Made by a program: the position numbers and the translations under genes | Origin: Chthoniobacter flavus Ellin428 | GTDB lineage: Bacteria; Verrucomicrobiota; Verrucomicrobiia; Chthoniobacterales; Chthoniobacteraceae | NCBI RefSeq assembly: GCF_000173075.1 | Contig: NZ_ABVL01000001.1 | Span: 124,001-188,000, forward strand | DNA: 64,000 nucleotides | Direction: 5' to 3' | The notes under the pieces: model-generated | What the model saw: only the letters and a program-made list of their open reading frames with translations | What the model was told of the DNA's origin: nothing | Databases searched by the model: none | Part shown: one piece after another, positions 35,990 to 44,253 of the stretch | How the letters are laid out: every line of letters starts with the position of its first letter | Numbering within the stretch: the stretch's first letter is position 1

Positions 35990-36331
35990 GCTGGCGTTTT
36001 TGGAGAGTGCGGCGCTGCTGCCTCAGCATTACCCACATCTTTGCGTGGTGTTTAAACGTCGAAGGGGATGGCGCCACTGGGATCGGCGACTTCCTAGTCG
36101 CTGACCGGAAAACCAATGCGCGCAGCGCCTCTCTTTGAGGGCGTCGCTCCGCGACGCAGGGCGACTAGGAAGTCGCCCCTCCCAGGTGTCCCCTTCGTCG
36201 CGGTCAACCGATTTGTGGGTAATGCTTAGGCCGCGCGCCGTTTTGGAATGTCTGTGGGTAGGGGCCAGCGTACCGCCGCTTTGCCCTCTCCGAAAGCGGC
36301 GCAGCAGCGCCGCATCTCCAAAACGCTGGCG
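35990..36331. repeat. Large nested palindrome
   Basis: At least three concentric inverted pairs occupy the gap between a secreted protein and the EF-hand gene. The outermost is 35990-36020 with 36297-36331 (GGCGTTTTTGGAG / CTCCAAAACGC). The middle is 36022-36043 with 36206-36231 (AGCATTACCCACA / TGTGGGTAATGCT). The inner is about 36061-36101 with 36158-36196 (GGCGACTTCCTAGTCGC / GCGACTAGGAAGTCGCC). The centre has a small hairpin, GCGTCGC-TCC-GCGACGC (36141-36157). No gene is visible from 35954 to 36457. Confidence 0.85.
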
Positions 36332-36457
36332 CGTCACGTCACGCCCGATCTTATTCGTAGCCTGCTTTCCCCATCGCAAACCCATGACGCGCCGGCTGGC
36401 CGCTGTGACAATTGGCACAGCCGACGCGTATGCGGGAAGGTGATTTTTCGTGAGCTG

Positions 36458-37204
36458 CTACTGCGCGCCACCGTCGTTGTTCCCCTGCCCCTGCGGGCTG
36501 CCGCCACGCTTGCCGTTGGGGTCGCCTTGCGGACCCTCACGCTTCGGCGGCTTGGGGCGATATTCATCCGGGGTCAGTTGGCCGTCGCCGTTCTTGTCCA
36601 ACTTGCGGAGCGAAGCGGAGGCGTTGGCAATCTCTTCCGCGGAAATGACGCCGTCACCATCCGTGTCGAGCGCCGCGATGATCGGCGACTGCGGACGCCG
36701 GCGGCCCTCGGGCCCGTCTTGTCCCTGGCCTTGCGGACCACCCGCCTGCTGGTTGCCGGGACCGTCCTGGTTTTGACCCTGACCTTGCCCTTGACCATTG
36801 CCTCCACCGCCGCCCTGGCCGCGACGCGGGCCGCCACTTTTGCCATTGCCGGGGCCTTGGCCGCGAGGCTGCTGTTGGTTGTCGTTCGGCCCTTTTGGAC
36901 CGTCGCCTTCCGGACGCGGCGGACGCAGTTCGTCCATGGTCAATTTGCCGTCGCCGTTTTTATCGAGCTTCTTCAAGGACTCCGGCGCCTTGTCGATTTC
37001 GTCGGCGGAGATGATGCCATCGCCGTTGGTATCGAGGGCGGCAATGATCGGCGGCGGCGGCCGGCGTTCGCGATTGCCCTGCTGGCGGCCTTGCGGACCG
37101 CCCTGGCCCTGCTGATTATTTTGCTGATCGCCCGCGGGCGGCTGGGCGAGAGCAGCGCTGGCTGAAAAGGCGAGCGCGAGGAGGAGGTGTTTGTTTCGGA
37201 TCAT
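36458..37204 (-). CDS. Exported EF-hand protein, Gln/Gly/Pro-rich
   Basis: 248 residues with a signal peptide (cleavage near ALAQPP) and four EF-hand loops in two pairs: [36 protein letters not shown] and [12 protein letters not shown]. Each pair is preceded by PPIIAAL or SPIIAAL, showing that the protein is an internal duplication. The link between pairs and both tails are low-complexity Gly/Gln/Asn/Pro. It probably binds calcium outside the cytoplasm; such proteins are common in PVC bacteria and the role is unknown. Confidence 0.88.
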   Translation of the reverse strand: MIRNKHLLLALAFSASAALAQPPAGDQQNNQQGQGGPQGRQQGNRERRPPPPIIAALDTNGDGIISADEIDKAPESLKKLDKNGDGKLTMDELRPPRPEGDGPKGPNDNQQQPRGQGPGNGKSGGPRRGQGGGGGNGQGQGQGQNQDGPGNQQAGGPQGQGQDGPEGRRRPQSPIIAALDTDGDGVISAEEIANASASLRKLDKNGDGQLTPDEYRPKPPKREGPQGDPNGKRGGSPQGQGNNDGGAQ

Positions 37205-37341
37205 AGGTTTGGTTTCTGGGTTGAGCTACCGCGCAGCGCGCCAGCCACCTGGCAGCGCGATGCTGGAGAAGGGATGGTGGGAACGGCCGAAGTGCTCCCG
37301 CGCGGTGAGAGTTGGCGTGGCGTGAAAATCGCACTCGCCCA

Positions 37342-37360
37342 GGGCGAAATGATTTCGCCC
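37342..37360. repeat. Short perfect hairpin upstream of EF-hand gene
   Basis: GGGCGAAAT-G-ATTTCGCCC is a perfect 9-base inverted repeat with a one-base centre, 138 bases upstream of the EF-hand start. It could be an operator or a structured leader; no partner gene gives a clue. Confidence 0.5.
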
Positions 37361-37545
37361 GTGCAATGTCGCAAAAGCATTCGCCGTGGCGCGACGGCTC
37401 AGAGCGAAGACCGCATTACGATTCCGGGGGTGACGAGGGGCGTGCATTCACAGACGAAACGCCGCCAGTCGCGGCCGCTGTGCCGCGAAATTGTTAAGGA
37501 AGTGTAAATGTCGCCAAACCAGAGACTATCGCTGGTTGTTCCGCC

Positions 37546-37637
37546 GGGTTTGCCCCGCAGTCCCATAGGCGTCTCGCAAGCTCGGCTTTCGACTGCGTTC
37601 CAGTCGTTACACTCCCTCCACTCCGCTCAGAATGACA
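37546..37637. repeat. Inverted copy of the 30.1-kb repeat
   Basis: Read on the minus strand this segment begins GTCATTCTGAGCGGAGTGG and continues with a run close to 30119-30201, including GTCGAAAGCCGAGCTTGCGA and CGCCTATGGGACTGCGGGG. It is the second long copy of that element, in opposite orientation. It lies in the 467-base gene-free space from 37205 to 37671. Confidence 0.8.
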
Positions 37638-37671
37638 CGCGAGGAGGAAGGTTTATTTATTTCACAGTCTC

Positions 37672-39042
37672 TTACGCGAGATCCTGGATCGGTCCGGCGT
37701 TTTGCGTCTTCAATTTCTTGCGCACGTCGCGGCCGTCGATCTTCAGCGGGCTGGTGCGACCCTCGTTGGCCAGCGCGGCGGCGACCGCGGCGGCTTCGCC
37801 GAGGGCCATGGCGGTGACCGTCACGCGCGTGGAACTCTGCGCCAGGCGGGTGGTGGAATGGCAACGGCCGGCGACGATCAAGTTATCGACGTTCTGCGGC
37901 AGCAGCGAGCGATATGGAATGTCGTACGGCGCGGGTTGCTGTTTCGGCACGGCGTTCGCGCCGCCGGTCGTAATCTTGTTGGGATGCATGTCGAGATACC
38001 AGCAACCCGTGGCGATGGCATCGTCGAAGGCGGTCGTAGCCAGGATCTCTTTTTCATCGAGCACATGCTGGCCGACAATGCGCCGCGTCTCGCGCACGCC
38101 GATGAATGGCCCGCTGGTCATGAAATAGGAATCCTCGAAACCGGGCACATCGCGCTTCCAGGCCTCGAACATCGCCCAGGCATCGGAGCGGCCCTGCATC
38201 TCCGCCCGCGTGAGGTCGGCGGGATCGCTGGCATCGCCCGGCACGCGCACGCCGTGCACATAGATTTCATCCGGGGCGAACATGAACATCACGCCTGGGC
38301 CGTAATACATGGGCAACTCGCCGCGCTCATGCGCCTTCTCGAGGGCCACCCGGCAGGCCCTGGACATGTTCGGCGTCTTCTTCACGTTGCCGATCCGGAA
38401 GTGCAGGGTCAGCGGTTGAAGTTCCGCGCCTTTGTCCGTCGGCGCACCCGCCCACGCGGCCACGTCGGCGTCGCCCGTGCAATCGATCACCTGCCTGGCG
38501 CGCACCCGGGTGATGCCCGCTTTGTTTGCCACGAGGACGGCGGCGATGCGCTCTCCATCCATCTCCACGCCGCAGGCCGAGGAGTGATACAATACGCGCA
38601 GCTTGTCCTTTTCCGCAGTGAGCAATTTATCGGCGAGCACCTTGAAGGCCTCGACGTTGTGGATCGTGGGATTGTGCGTCTTGAGGTGGGTGGCGTTCGC
38701 CTCGCACGCGCCGGACTTCGCCAGCAATTCCAGGCCGATGCCACGGACGACGATGCGGCCATCCTTGATATCCGCGATGCCATCGAAGAACGGCAGCCCT
38801 ACTGCGGTGATAATGCCACCGGCAAAACCAGCCCGCTCGATCAGAATCGTCCGCTGCCCATTGCGCGCCGCCGAGAGCGCCGCCCCGAGCCCCGCGCAAC
38901 CGCCACCGCAGACCAGCACGTCGGCTTCGAGCGAAGGCCAGTCCGTGCGCGATTCAGCAGCGCGGGCCGGGCGCGGGATAACGGCGGCGCCGGCAACGAG
39001 ACCGGCAGTTTGCAAAAAGGAGCGGCGAGTGGGAGTGGGCAT
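37672..39042 (-). CDS. Tat-exported FAD-dependent oxidoreductase
   Basis: 456 residues with a twin-arginine signal (TPTRRSFLQTAGLVAGAAVI). The FAD-binding start VLVCGGGCAGLGAALSAARN, the ERAGFAGGIIT segment and a C-terminal NLIVAGRCHSTTRLAQSSTR with AMALGEAAAVAAAL place it in the FAD_oxidored (PF12831) group of secreted flavoproteins. Its substrate is unknown; neighbours give no help. The ATG at 39042 begins the Tat motif. Confidence 0.88.
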   Translation of the reverse strand: MPTPTRRSFLQTAGLVAGAAVIPRPARAAESRTDWPSLEADVLVCGGGCAGLGAALSAARNGQRTILIERAGFAGGIITAVGLPFFDGIADIKDGRIVVRGIGLELLAKSGACEANATHLKTHNPTIHNVEAFKVLADKLLTAEKDKLRVLYHSSACGVEMDGERIAAVLVANKAGITRVRARQVIDCTGDADVAAWAGAPTDKGAELQPLTLHFRIGNVKKTPNMSRACRVALEKAHERGELPMYYGPGVMFMFAPDEIYVHGVRVPGDASDPADLTRAEMQGRSDAWAMFEAWKRDVPGFEDSYFMTSGPFIGVRETRRIVGQHVLDEKEILATTAFDDAIATGCWYLDMHPNKITTGGANAVPKQQPAPYDIPYRSLLPQNVDNLIVAGRCHSTTRLAQSSTRVTVTAMALGEAAAVAAALANEGRTSPLKIDGRDVRKKLKTQNAGPIQDLA

Positions 39043-39110
39043 AGCGCGAAAAGGGGGCGCAGGGACTACCCGCAATGTGCCGGAAAATTGGCCGGAAGAA
39101 AGCGGCGGCG

Positions 39111-39563
39111 CTACTCGCGGTCCTTGGTGTCGAGCAGGAGCGTGACCGGGCCATCATTGACCAGCGCGACCTGCATCATGGCACCGAAGCGACCGGTGGC
39201 GACTGGCCGGCCGAGGGCGGTGGTGAGTCTCGCAATCATCGCCTCGTAGAGCGGGACGGCCACGGGTGGCTTGGCCGCACGATGCCAGCTCGGCTTGGTC
39301 CCTTTCTTCGTGCTGGCGAAAAGGGTGAACTGGCTGATGAGCAGGATGCCGCCGCCTTCGTCGAGCAGGCTGCGATTCATCGCCCCGGTGTCGTCCCGAA
39401 AGACGCGCAGATTCACGATCTTCCCGGCCAGCCATTCGATGTCTTCCGCGGTGTCGGTTTCCTCGATCCCAAGCAGCACCACGAGGCCGCCATCGATCTT
39501 TCCAGTTACTTCATTTTCAATGGTCACGGAGGCGGAACTCACTCTTTGGACGACGGCGCGCAT
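39111..39563 (-). CDS. dtd: D-aminoacyl-tRNA deacylase
   Basis: Hydrolyses D-aminoacyl-tRNA, a translation proofreading enzyme. The 150 residues are the normal size. It starts MRAVVQRVSSASV and has the SQFTLFA motif with the catalytic threonine and the NDGPVTLLLD (GP) motif near the end. The start at 39563 gives the usual N-terminus; the frame further upstream is not conserved. Confidence 0.95.
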   Translation of the reverse strand: MRAVVQRVSSASVTIENEVTGKIDGGLVVLLGIEETDTAEDIEWLAGKIVNLRVFRDDTGAMNRSLLDEGGGILLISQFTLFASTKKGTKPSWHRAAKPPVAVPLYEAMIARLTTALGRPVATGRFGAMMQVALVNDGPVTLLLDTKDRE

Positions 39564-39724
39564 GGGCGCTGAGTTAAGCATCTCCCGCCGCACCGTCACG
39601 CGGGGAATTGCCGCTTGACGTCCCATGGAACTTCTCTTAGCGATGCCTCTGGGAAGCGTGGCTCAATTCGGCTGCGTGGTCCCTCGTAGCTATTACACCT
39701 AACCCAATCCTCCGAGGTAACTAA

Positions 39725-40138
39725 ATGAAAAAACTCCTCAGTATCATTGCTCTCACCGCACTCGTCGCCGGCGTCCCGTCGGTCACGTTGGCTGCGAAGA
39801 AATCCGCGCCTGCCACCGCGCCCGCCGCGGCGACTCCGTCCCCGGCCGCGACTCCGGCGGTCGCCAAGCCGATTCCGATGCACTCGCAGGTCACGACCAT
39901 CGACGTGGCCGGCAAGTCCTTCACCCACAAGAATGCGGACGGCAAGGAAGTGAAGTTTGTCCTCACCGACAAAACCGAGGTGAAGCAGGGCAAGGCCGAC
40001 GCGAAGTTCGATGATATCAAGGTCGGCGATTGGGTGAGCGGCCTGCGCATCAAGAAGAGCGACACCGAGTGGGAAGTGGTGAAGATCACCAAGTTCGGCC
40101 CGCTGGAGAAGAAGGCCGCCAAGACGGAGAAGAAATAA
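39725..40138 (+). CDS. Small exported protein, DUF5666-like
   Basis: 137 residues: a signal peptide (MKKLLSIIALTALVAGVPSV), an Ala/Pro/Thr linker, then one small beta domain (VTTIDVAGKSFTHKNADGKE, FVLTDKTEVKQG, DIKVGDWVSGLRI) of OB-like look and a basic tail. It is similar to DUF5666-type modules. It may be a periplasmic binding protein. A strong terminator follows at 40161. Confidence 0.75.
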   Translation: MKKLLSIIALTALVAGVPSVTLAAKKSAPATAPAAATPSPAATPAVAKPIPMHSQVTTIDVAGKSFTHKNADGKEVKFVLTDKTEVKQGKADAKFDDIKVGDWVSGLRIKKSDTEWEVVKITKFGPLEKKAAKTEKK

Positions 40139-40160
40139 TCCGCTAGTCGCAAAAATCTTT

Positions 40161-40195
40161 CACCGGCACCCGGGAAACTGGGTGCCGGTTTTTTT
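40161..40195 (+). terminator. Rho-independent terminator
   Basis: ACCGGCACCC (40162-40171) pairs with GGGTGCCGGT (40180-40189) around a short loop and is followed by T7 (40189-40195), 23 bases after the small exported protein's stop codon. Confidence 0.92.
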
Positions 40196-40212
40196 GTGCG
40201 CGGAGAGTGTGG

Positions 40213-40262
40213 CCGCGGCATCCTGCCGCCGGCGGGTTGACGATCAGCGGCCGGAGGCCGCT
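40213..40262. repeat. Two adjacent REP-like hairpins
   Basis: GCGGCA-TCC-TGCCGC (40215-40229) and AGCGGCC-GGA-GGCCGCT (about 40246-40262) are GC-rich hairpins with three-base loops, side by side. They lie between the terminator and the blaI operators and look like a REP doublet. Confidence 0.6.
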
Positions 40263-40312
40263 GCCCCTATGCTCCCCTTCTTGGAAGCGTTTCGGGTCTT
40301 CCAAAATGCTTA

Positions 40313-40328
40313 TGCTAAATTTTTAGCA
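40313..40328. promoter_or_regulatory. Probable BlaI operator 1
   Basis: TGCTAAATTTTTAGCA is a near-perfect dyad, 43 bases centre-to-centre from a second copy that overlaps the blaI start codon. Two spaced dyads upstream of a BlaI-family gene fit autoregulation by a repressor dimer. Confidence 0.75.
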
Positions 40329-40355
40329 CATTTTCCTTGGCCGCGCGGAATCGTG

Positions 40356-40371
40356 TGCTAAAAATTTAGCA
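40356..40371. promoter_or_regulatory. Probable BlaI operator 2
   Basis: TGCTAAAAATTTAGCA is the reverse complement of operator 1. Its last base is the A of the blaI ATG, so a bound repressor would also cover the ribosome site. Confidence 0.75.
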
Positions 40372-40760
40372 TGCCTGATCGATCCGCACATTCTCTCTCC
40401 CGGCGGGAACGGCAAATCATGGACATCATCTACGCCCGTGGTGAAGCGGCGGCGGCCGAAGTCCATGAAGCGCTGCCCGATGCCCCCAGCTACTCCGCCG
40501 TCCGCGCGCTCCTGCGCATCCTCGAGGAAAAGGGCCATCTCAAGCACCGCGAGGACGGCGCCCGCTATATCTACCTGCCCACCGAACCGCGCGGCAAAGC
40601 CAGTCGCTCGGCGTTGCAACGGGTGGTGAAAACTTTCTTCGAAGGCTCGCTCTCGAGTGCGGTCGCCGCGCTCGTCGATGCCGAAGGCGGCAAGCTCTCC
40701 GCGGAGGAGCTCGAACGCATCGAGGCCATCATCCGCGCCGTGAAAAACAAGTCCAAATAA
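40371..40760 (+). CDS. blaI: BlaI/MecI-family repressor
   Basis: 129-residue winged-helix repressor: SLSRRERQIMDIIYARGEAA, YSAVRALLRILEEKGHLKH (DNA-recognition region) and YIYLPT wing, then a C-terminal dimer helix with VVKTFFEGSLSSAVAAL, where relatives are cut by their M56 partner. It is followed eight bases later by an M56 gene and preceded by two dyads, so it very probably represses this locus and is inactivated by proteolysis. Confidence 0.93.
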   Translation: MPDRSAHSLSRRERQIMDIIYARGEAAAAEVHEALPDAPSYSAVRALLRILEEKGHLKHREDGARYIYLPTEPRGKASRSALQRVVKTFFEGSLSSAVAALVDAEGGKLSAEELERIEAIIRAVKNKSK

Positions 40761-40768
40761 CCCGCGCC

Positions 40769-43700
40769 ATGAACACCGAATCCGTCCTCCCCATCCTCGG
40801 CGAACTCCTCGCCAAGAGCGCCCTCATCACCCTCGCCGCGGCTCTGCTCGCTCGCGCCTGGCGCGGAACCACCGCCGCCCAGCGACACCTCGTGTGGTTG
40901 GTTGCGCTGGCCACGGTCATGATGCTGCCGTTGACTCGACTGGTCGCACCGTTCTGGCGAATCCCGCTCAACCCGTCGAAACCCGCGCTCATTGTCAAAG
41001 CGAAACCGTCGGTCATTCCGATGGCCCCGGTCGAAATGGCCTCGCCGATGGAACTCCCGATCGCGCCTCCGCCCACGCATGCTCCGCTCGATTGGCGGAA
41101 AATCCTCCTCGGCACCTGGTTGAGCGGCACCACGATTTTGCTCGGCTATCGTTTGTTCGGGAGCTGGCGTCTGCATCGACTGATGCGTCGCAGCACTCCG
41201 CTCGATGATCCGCGCATTCGCCTCCTGCTCAGCCGCGCGCTCAGCGAACTCCAGCTCCGGCGCCGCCCCGAGATTCGCCTCTCCGAGGAATGCCGCGTGC
41301 CCGTCACCTGGGGCAGCCTGCGTCCGGTGATGCTCCTGCCCAGGTCCGCGCTGCAATGGAGCGACACGTGGATCCTCGCCGCGCTTCGTCACGAGGCCGC
41401 GCACATCGCCCGCTACGACTATCTCACGCGCTGGTTTGCCCAGGTGGCCTGCGCGCTCTATTGGCCAAACCCGCTCGTCTGGATGCTCGCCCGTTCCTTG
41501 CGCGTGGCGCAGGAACTCGCTGCGGATGACCTCGTGCTCCGCGCCGGGACACCGGCCGACGAATACGCCTCACAACTGGTCAACGCCGCTCGCGAGATCC
41601 TCACGCACGGTTTCTTCGTCCGCCAGGCGGTGGCCATGGCCTGCCCCTCCACGCTCGAGGATCGCGTTCGTGCCATCGTCGATGGCTATCGCGATCGCCG
41701 CCCGCTCAGCCGTCTCGCGGTCGCCTGCGGCTCATTCGCCATCGCCGGCGTACTCGGTCTCAGCACGGCTGCGCAATTGCGCAGCGACGAGCAAAAGCCG
41801 ACGCCCGAAACCAAAGATACGGAAACCAAATCTCTCCATCCGGCCAGCCCGCAAATCGAGATCGAGGCAAAGTTCGTCGAGATCCACTCGCCTGTGGCGA
41901 AGAGCTCGGACGTGCAAGCCGGAGACGCCGAGGGGCAGGCCGATCGGCCGACGATTTTCACGGACCCGCAGTTTCAATTGATCATCCGCTCGCTGAACCA
42001 AAAGAAGGGAGTGGATATCTTATCCTCTCCGCGGGTGACGACACGCGCGAACCAGCGTGCCGTGGTGGAAGCGGTCCGCGAATTCCGCACCCCAACGGAA
42101 TGGGAATGGCGAAAGGAAAGCGGGACCTGGAAGCCAACGAAATTCGAAACGAAGAATCTCGGCATTTCGCTGGAAGTGGAACCGCGCCTTGGCAGAGACG
42201 GCACGCTCGAAGTGCACGCCATTTCCAGCGTGGTCGAGTTTCTCGGGTTCCTGGATCTGGATACCGGCAAAACGATTCTCGCGTCCAGGACAGCGGCGGA
42301 TGGCAACGTGGAGGTGCCGCCAGTGGTGCCCGGCCATCGATCGAAGGGAATCTACTCGGAGCGCCGGAAAGAAAGCACCGTTAACCTGAAATCCGGCGAG
42401 ACCTTCCAAATCGCGGATCTGCCGGAAACCGCGGATACCAAAGCCCTCGAAAAGCACGCATCGCGAAAACGGATCATGGTTTTCATTTCTCCGCGACTCA
42501 TCGCACCGGCATCGGCGGCTGCCGGAACTGGCTCGGATGCTACGGGGTCGCCGGGGGCGCAGGGGGAATTGGTCCTCCATGGCACGTTGGACCTCAACGG
42601 CCCCAAGCAGATGGTGGCCGTCAGTGGAGCCTTCAAGGTCGTTCCGGAATCGGACGAGGCGTTCCTGCGCCGCATCCATCTCGAGATCACCGACCAGCAG
42701 CCCACACCCGAGGAATTGCGCGCGTTTCAGGATGCTTCGCAGCCCTCTGCTCAAAAGCGTCAGGCAGCGATCGAAAAGCTGACGGCGCGCGACGGGGACG
42801 CTGAGTTCTTACGCCATGTTTATCTCGTCATCATGGGCCGGCAGCCGCTGCCGGAGGAACTGCGCACCTTCCTCGATGATCCCCAGCCTTCTGCCGCCAA
42901 ACGCCAGGCGATGGTCGAAAAGCTGACCGCTGCCAACGCAACGAACGCGGCGCAGAGCGAAACTCACCCGGGCGCATCGACGAATGCCGGCCCCAGCGCC
43001 GGGCCCGCCGGCACGCAGAGTCCCATGCTGGCCAAGGCGACGAAGATCATCATCCCGAAGATCGAATTCCGCGAAGCCACGCTCAACGAGGCGCTCGAAT
43101 TCCTGCGGAAAAAGGCCATGGAATTCGATCCGGACAGACCGGGTGTGAAATCAGCGTCAAACCCCGGCGTCGAGTCGAATGATATGAGGATCACGTTGTC
43201 CCTCTCGAATGTCCCGCTCATTGAGGCCCTGAAGTATGTTACGGACCTCGCCGCAGTGGGACTCACGGTGCTGCCGGATGCGTTGGTGATTCAGCCGACG
43301 AATGGCGACGCCCGGGGGGCCGGCGGGCCTCCGCCACCCATTCCCGGACTCGATGCGGCTCCAACACCACCCGCGGTGTCAGAATCGGCGAAGCCCGAGG
43401 CACTGGCCGAAAGTCCCACGTTGAATAAGGCCACGAAGATCATCCTTCCGGAGATCGAGTTCCGCGATGCCACGCTCCGCGAGGCGGTTGATTTTCTTCG
43501 CATGAAAGCCAGGGAACTCGATCCGGATAAAACCGGCATCAATATCGTGGTGAAGCCCGGCGCAGGGGCCGACGTGCACATCACGCTATCCCTGACGAAT
43601 ATACCGTTGATCGAAGCACTGCATTATGTCGCGGGTTTGGCGGGCCTGCAGATGAAGGCCGAGAAGAATGCGGTGGTTCTCGGGCCGCCGGCCCCTGCGA

Positions 43701-44008
43701 GCGCGGCGATGCCGAAAGTCAAAACGGCCTCCAAAGAGGAAGGGCCGGTGGAAATCGAATCTGACAAAACCCACATGGAAAACGGAGTCGCAATCGCCGA
43801 GGGAAACGCCCGGTTGGCCTTCGGCAAATATCATGTGGCAGCGGATACCATTCTTTACCACCCCGATACGCGCTCGGCGGATTTCATCGGTCATGTCGCG
43901 GTGAAAGACGGAGTCAACCTGGTTCAGGGCGAAGAGATCAACGTCACTTTCGAGACGGGAAGTATCAAGGTCCGGGGTCCCCACCGCACGAACATCCCTT
44001 CGCATTAG
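40769..44008 (+). CDS. BlaR1-like M56 protease fused to secretin-, STN- and OstA-like domains
   Basis: 1079 residues. Residues 1-335 are a BlaR1/MecR1-type M56 membrane protease: four helices, zinc motif H208-E-A-A-H212 and third ligand near E249 (QELAADD). The penicillin-sensing domain of BlaR1 is absent. Instead come a secretin-like domain at about 362-580 (QIEIEAKFVEIHSP, GVDILSSPRVTTRANQRA, ISLEVEPRLGRDGTLEVHA, VNLKSGETFQIADLPE), two DUF1549-like helical repeats (about 628-720), two STN-like modules (about 755-843 and 884-972, each with ATKII.P.IEFR.ATL.EA), and a C-terminal OstA/LptA-like domain (about 993-1070, GVAIAEGNARLAFGKYHVAA). It probably senses an envelope state and cleaves BlaI; this is inference. 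Confidence 0.85.
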   Translation: MNTESVLPILGELLAKSALITLAAALLARAWRGTTAAQRHLVWLVALATVMMLPLTRLVAPFWRIPLNPSKPALIVKAKPSVIPMAPVEMASPMELPIAPPPTHAPLDWRKILLGTWLSGTTILLGYRLFGSWRLHRLMRRSTPLDDPRIRLLLSRALSELQLRRRPEIRLSEECRVPVTWGSLRPVMLLPRSALQWSDTWILAALRHEAAHIARYDYLTRWFAQVACALYWPNPLVWMLARSLRVAQELAADDLVLRAGTPADEYASQLVNAAREILTHGFFVRQAVAMACPSTLEDRVRAIVDGYRDRRPLSRLAVACGSFAIAGVLGLSTAAQLRSDEQKPTPETKDTETKSLHPASPQIEIEAKFVEIHSPVAKSSDVQAGDAEGQADRPTIFTDPQFQLIIRSLNQKKGVDILSSPRVTTRANQRAVVEAVREFRTPTEWEWRKESGTWKPTKFETKNLGISLEVEPRLGRDGTLEVHAISSVVEFLGFLDLDTGKTILASRTAADGNVEVPPVVPGHRSKGIYSERRKESTVNLKSGETFQIADLPETADTKALEKHASRKRIMVFISPRLIAPASAAAGTGSDATGSPGAQGELVLHGTLDLNGPKQMVAVSGAFKVVPESDEAFLRRIHLEITDQQPTPEELRAFQDASQPSAQKRQAAIEKLTARDGDAEFLRHVYLVIMGRQPLPEELRTFLDDPQPSAAKRQAMVEKLTAANATNAAQSETHPGASTNAGPSAGPAGTQSPMLAKATKIIIPKIEFREATLNEALEFLRKKAMEFDPDRPGVKSASNPGVESNDMRITLSLSNVPLIEALKYVTDLAAVGLTVLPDALVIQPTNGDARGAGGPPPPIPGLDAAPTPPAVSESAKPEALAESPTLNKATKIILPEIEFRDATLREAVDFLRMKARELDPDKTGINIVVKPGAGADVHITLSLTNIPLIEALHYVAGLAGLQMKAEKNAVVLGPPAPASAAMPKVKTASKEEGPVEIESDKTHMENGVAIAEGNARLAFGKYHVAADTILYHPDTRSADFIGHVAVKDGVNLVQGEEINVTFETGSIKVRGPHRTNIPSH

Positions 44009-44253
44009 CCTGCCTCGGGGAAGGCCGGAAAAGGCCGCCGGAACGGAAGCTCTCACGAATCCATGGGTGGAATAGCTTTTCTTCGGGTTGGGCTCGGGAA
44101 TGTAACCGTCGCAATGCGCTATTAACCTCAGGTGCCTGCTATGTGTGCGGCGCTCTCGGCTTTGCAAAGCGGGGTGGTAAGCGGTAGACGGAACAGCGGC
44201 ATTTGACGCTTCGCTGTGGACCTCGCAGCGCCTTAATCTAGCCTTCTCCCCAG

